6,864 bases of DNA from JBEGQX01 sp041180805 (GTDB lineage Bacteria; Planctomycetota; Planctomycetia; Gemmatales; Gemmataceae): contig JBEGQX010000124.1 in assembly GCA_041180805.1 (NCBI GenBank), positions 1-6,864 on the forward strand. The letters run 5' to 3'. Shown one piece after another: positions 5,180 to 6,864 of the stretch (positions within the stretch are counted from its first letter, which is position 1; each line of letters starts with the position of its first letter). The notes below the pieces were generated by a model. It searched no databases. It was given only the letters and a program-made list of their open reading frames with translations, and was not told the DNA's origin. Both the position numbers and the translations under genes were made by a program.

Positions 5180-6325
5180 ATGAATAAAACCTTTGATGTC
5201 ATTGTGATTGGCCTTGGCTGCATGGGGTCTTCCGCGACCATGCAATTGTCCATGCGCGGCCAAAAAGTATTGGGACTGGAGCAGTTTGAACCTTTCCATG
5301 AACTGGGCAGTTCACATGGCTCTACCCGGGCTATACGACTGGCCTATTATGAGCATCCTTCATACGTTCCTCTTTTGAAAAGGGCTTATGATATTTGGCA
5401 TGAGCTTGAATGGCTTACCGGTGAAACCTTGATCGATGAATGTGGTTGCTTAACCATCGGTAAGCCGCAGCATGAAGTTATTCAAGGCATTCGCCAAAGT
5501 GCCGGTCTGCACCATTTAAAACTATCCGAGCTAAATGCCCGGGAAATTAGAAATCGATTCCCGGTGCTCCAACCGGAAGACGATGAGATTGGGCTTTTGG
5601 AGCCCCATGGTGGTTTTGTTTGGGCCCGAAGGTGCCTGCAGGCATTTCAAAATATTTCTATGCATAACGGAGCCAGTCTTCATTATGGCGAGGTTGCAAC
5701 CAGCCTGGAGTTTCATGGTAATGGTGTGACAGTTAAAACCAATAAGTCTGAATATCATGCTGGAAGGGTGGTTCTGTGTGCAGGGCCCTGGGTATCCAAG
5801 TTTTTAGGTCCTGCGGGGAACCCCATTCGCCTGATGCGTCAGACTCTGCACTGGTTTACCCCTTCAAATCCTGTGGCATTTAGCAGATTCAAAACGCCTG
5901 TGTTCATGTTCGCCAAGGATCAAGCTTTCTATTATGGATTTCCCATGGTGGAACCTGCGGGGGTGAAAATTGCCAGGCATTACGGTCAGCCTGAGGTCGC
6001 GAAAGTGGAACAGATTGACAGGATGGTTCATCCTGAGGATGAAATTAGCATCAGGAAATTTTTAGCGGGAAGCATTCCTTCGTTACAGAATTCTGCCTCT
6101 GCGCAGGCAAAGGGTTGCATCTATACCCTTACCCCCGATCGGCATTTTTTGCTAGGGGCTTTGCAGAATAACCCTCAAATGATTGTGGCGGGGGGGTTCT
6201 CCGGACATGGTTTTAAGTTTGCATCTGTGGTTGGTGAAGTTGTGGCTGATATTTGCATCAATCAGAATTCCAATTTGGATTTGAAGTTGTTTCATCCCGA
6301 GCGATTCATGAATGACAACCCATAA
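5180..6325 (+). CDS. FAD-dependent amine oxidase, monomeric sarcosine oxidase / N-methyltryptophan oxidase family
   Basis: This 381-residue flavoenzyme aligns by eye with monomeric sarcosine oxidase (about 385-390 residues). It has the FAD-binding DVIVIGLGCMGS (6-17) and Glu34 at the end of strand two. His46, Arg50 and Arg53 lie in SSHGSTRAIR, Tyr252 in FYYGFP, Lys263 in GVKIARH (oxygen-activating lysine), Cys313 in KGCIYTLTPD (covalent FAD attachment) and His343/Lys346 in GGFSGHGFKFA. All sit within one or two residues of the expected numbering. The family oxidises N-methyl amino acids such as sarcosine, releasing formaldehyde, the amine and H2O2; the substrate here is not certain. The ATG at 5180 is chosen because the FAD motif follows directly, as in the family. 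In-frame ATG at 5156 would add eight residues (MVFPWAFL) and lies within the hairpin. No good ribosome binding site precedes either. No signal peptide: cytoplasmic. Confidence 0.88.
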   Translation: MNKTFDVIVIGLGCMGSSATMQLSMRGQKVLGLEQFEPFHELGSSHGSTRAIRLAYYEHPSYVPLLKRAYDIWHELEWLTGETLIDECGCLTIGKPQHEVIQGIRQSAGLHHLKLSELNAREIRNRFPVLQPEDDEIGLLEPHGGFVWARRCLQAFQNISMHNGASLHYGEVATSLEFHGNGVTVKTNKSEYHAGRVVLCAGPWVSKFLGPAGNPIRLMRQTLHWFTPSNPVAFSRFKTPVFMFAKDQAFYYGFPMVEPAGVKIARHYGQPEVAKVEQIDRMVHPEDEISIRKFLAGSIPSLQNSASAQAKGCIYTLTPDRHFLLGALQNNPQMIVAGGFSGHGFKFASVVGEVVADICINQNSNLDLKLFHPERFMNDNP

Positions 6326-6371
6326 AAACCTGATTAGAATAATTCCATTCTTAAACCTGAAGGGAGAAACT
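6326..6371 (+). repeat. Direct repeat AAACCTGA flanking a small inverted repeat
   Basis: The 46-base spacer between the oxidase and the VOC gene holds two copies of AAACCTGA (6326-6333 and 6353-6360). Between them AGAAT (6336-6340) and ATTCT (6347-6351) form a 5-bp stem with a 6-base loop. There is no terminal T-run, so it is not a clear terminator. The gene's ribosome binding site (GGAG, 6363-6366) follows, 5 bases before the ATG. Confidence 0.3.
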
Positions 6372-6864
6372 ATGAAGAGTCGTTTGTTCTTGGCTGCCGT
6401 TGCTGCGCTATTTGCATTTGGAGCTGTCCATGCGCAAGAGAAAGGCCCATTCGGATCCACAACTATTGATTTGGGAGTTGTGGTGACAGACATTGAGAAG
6501 TCTGCGAAATTCTATAAGGATGCGATAGGTTTCAAGGAAGTGAAAGGTTTTGGAGTACCCGCTGATTTTGCTGGCGATGCTGGTTTAACTTCGAAAAAGC
6601 CTCTGGATATTCGAGTATTTGTGCTCGGCGAAGGTGATACCGCCACCAAGATCAAGCTGATGCAGGTGGAAGGTGTAAACCCTAGGAAAAGTGACAACCA
6701 GTTCATTCATTCCCAAACTGGTTTTCGATACCTGACAATTATTGTGAATGATACCAACGCGGCTATGGAAAGGCTGAAAAAGGCTGGTGTAAAACCCATA
6801 GCCAAGACCCCGATCCTGATCCCGCCCAGTATCGTAAAAGATACCTACCTGACCATTGTTCAGG
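6372..6864 (+). CDS. Exported VOC-fold (glyoxalase/bleomycin resistance-like) protein, 3' end outside window
   Basis: The frame from ATG 6372 is open to the right edge, giving 164 residues without a stop. A signal peptide is clear: KSR, a hydrophobic core and a cut after VHA at residue 21. Two VOC (vicinal oxygen chelate) modules follow. The first runs from about 31 to 102 and includes the hallmark VVVTDIEKSAKFYKDAIGF (36-54), with the strand IKLMQVEG near 94-101. The second starts at about 118 (RYLTIIVNDTNAAMERLKKAG) and is cut off after LTIVQ. The first-strand metal His usual in VOC enzymes is absent (TIDLGVVV carries Asp/Leu there), so it may use another ligand or not be a metal enzyme. 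GGAG at 6363-6366 supports the start. Placed 46 bases after the oxidase on the same strand, it may be co-transcribed. Specific function is unknown; glyoxalase activity should not be assumed. Confidence 0.82.
   Translation, partial: MKSRLFLAAVAALFAFGAVHAQEKGPFGSTTIDLGVVVTDIEKSAKFYKDAIGFKEVKGFGVPADFAGDAGLTSKKPLDIRVFVLGEGDTATKIKLMQVEGVNPRKSDNQFIHSQTGFRYLTIIVNDTNAAMERLKKAGVKPIAKTPILIPPSIVKDTYLTIVQ

Overview
The window looks like a chromosomal segment from a planctomycete or a close relative in the PVC group. The main clue is the secreted PQQ-type beta-propeller at 3847-5130, whose mature N-terminus begins with the WPQWRGPxRDG-type motif common in Planctomycetota (also seen in Verrucomicrobiota). 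Exported versions of enzymes such as an SMP-30/gluconolactonase-like protein and a VOC-fold protein agree with this. The assignment is inference from protein style; there is no rRNA or other marker gene. I see no mobile element, CRISPR array, tRNA or phage gene.

Layout: (1) the 3' end of an unrecognised charged protein, + strand, open at the left edge; (2) a convergent, exported SMP-30/gluconolactonase/LRE-like protein, - strand; (3) a divergent intergenic region of about 260 bp with a TATAAT box and two inverted repeats; (4) a two-gene + strand operon in which a PLP-dependent histidine/serine decarboxylase-type enzyme overlaps, by ATGA, a small protein made of two ACT domains; (5) a convergent flavodoxin/WrbA-like protein, - strand, whose stop codon directly abuts that of the ACT gene; (6) a divergent promoter region of about 180 bp; (7) the exported PQQ-like beta-propeller protein, ended by a perfect hairpin with a short T-run; (8) a monomeric sarcosine oxidase/N-methyltryptophan oxidase-family flavoenzyme starting 5 bases after that T-run; (9) an exported VOC-fold protein, open at the right edge.

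The clearest functional unit is decarboxylase plus ACT protein. The start-stop overlap implies coupled translation, and tandem ACT domains usually bind amino acids, so the small protein is a candidate amino-acid-responsive partner of the enzyme. The decarboxylase has all the core PLP motifs, but its motifs mix bacterial histidine decarboxylase with plant serine decarboxylase, so its substrate is open. The oxidase keeps the covalent-flavin cysteine and the known active-site residues of monomeric sarcosine oxidase, so it is probably active on an N-methyl amino acid or a similar secondary amine.

Most of the window is ordinary metabolic and exported-protein gene content. I do not see an evident new defence, mobile or RNA-based system. 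The items most worth following up are the decarboxylase-ACT pair and the hairpin beside the oxidase start.
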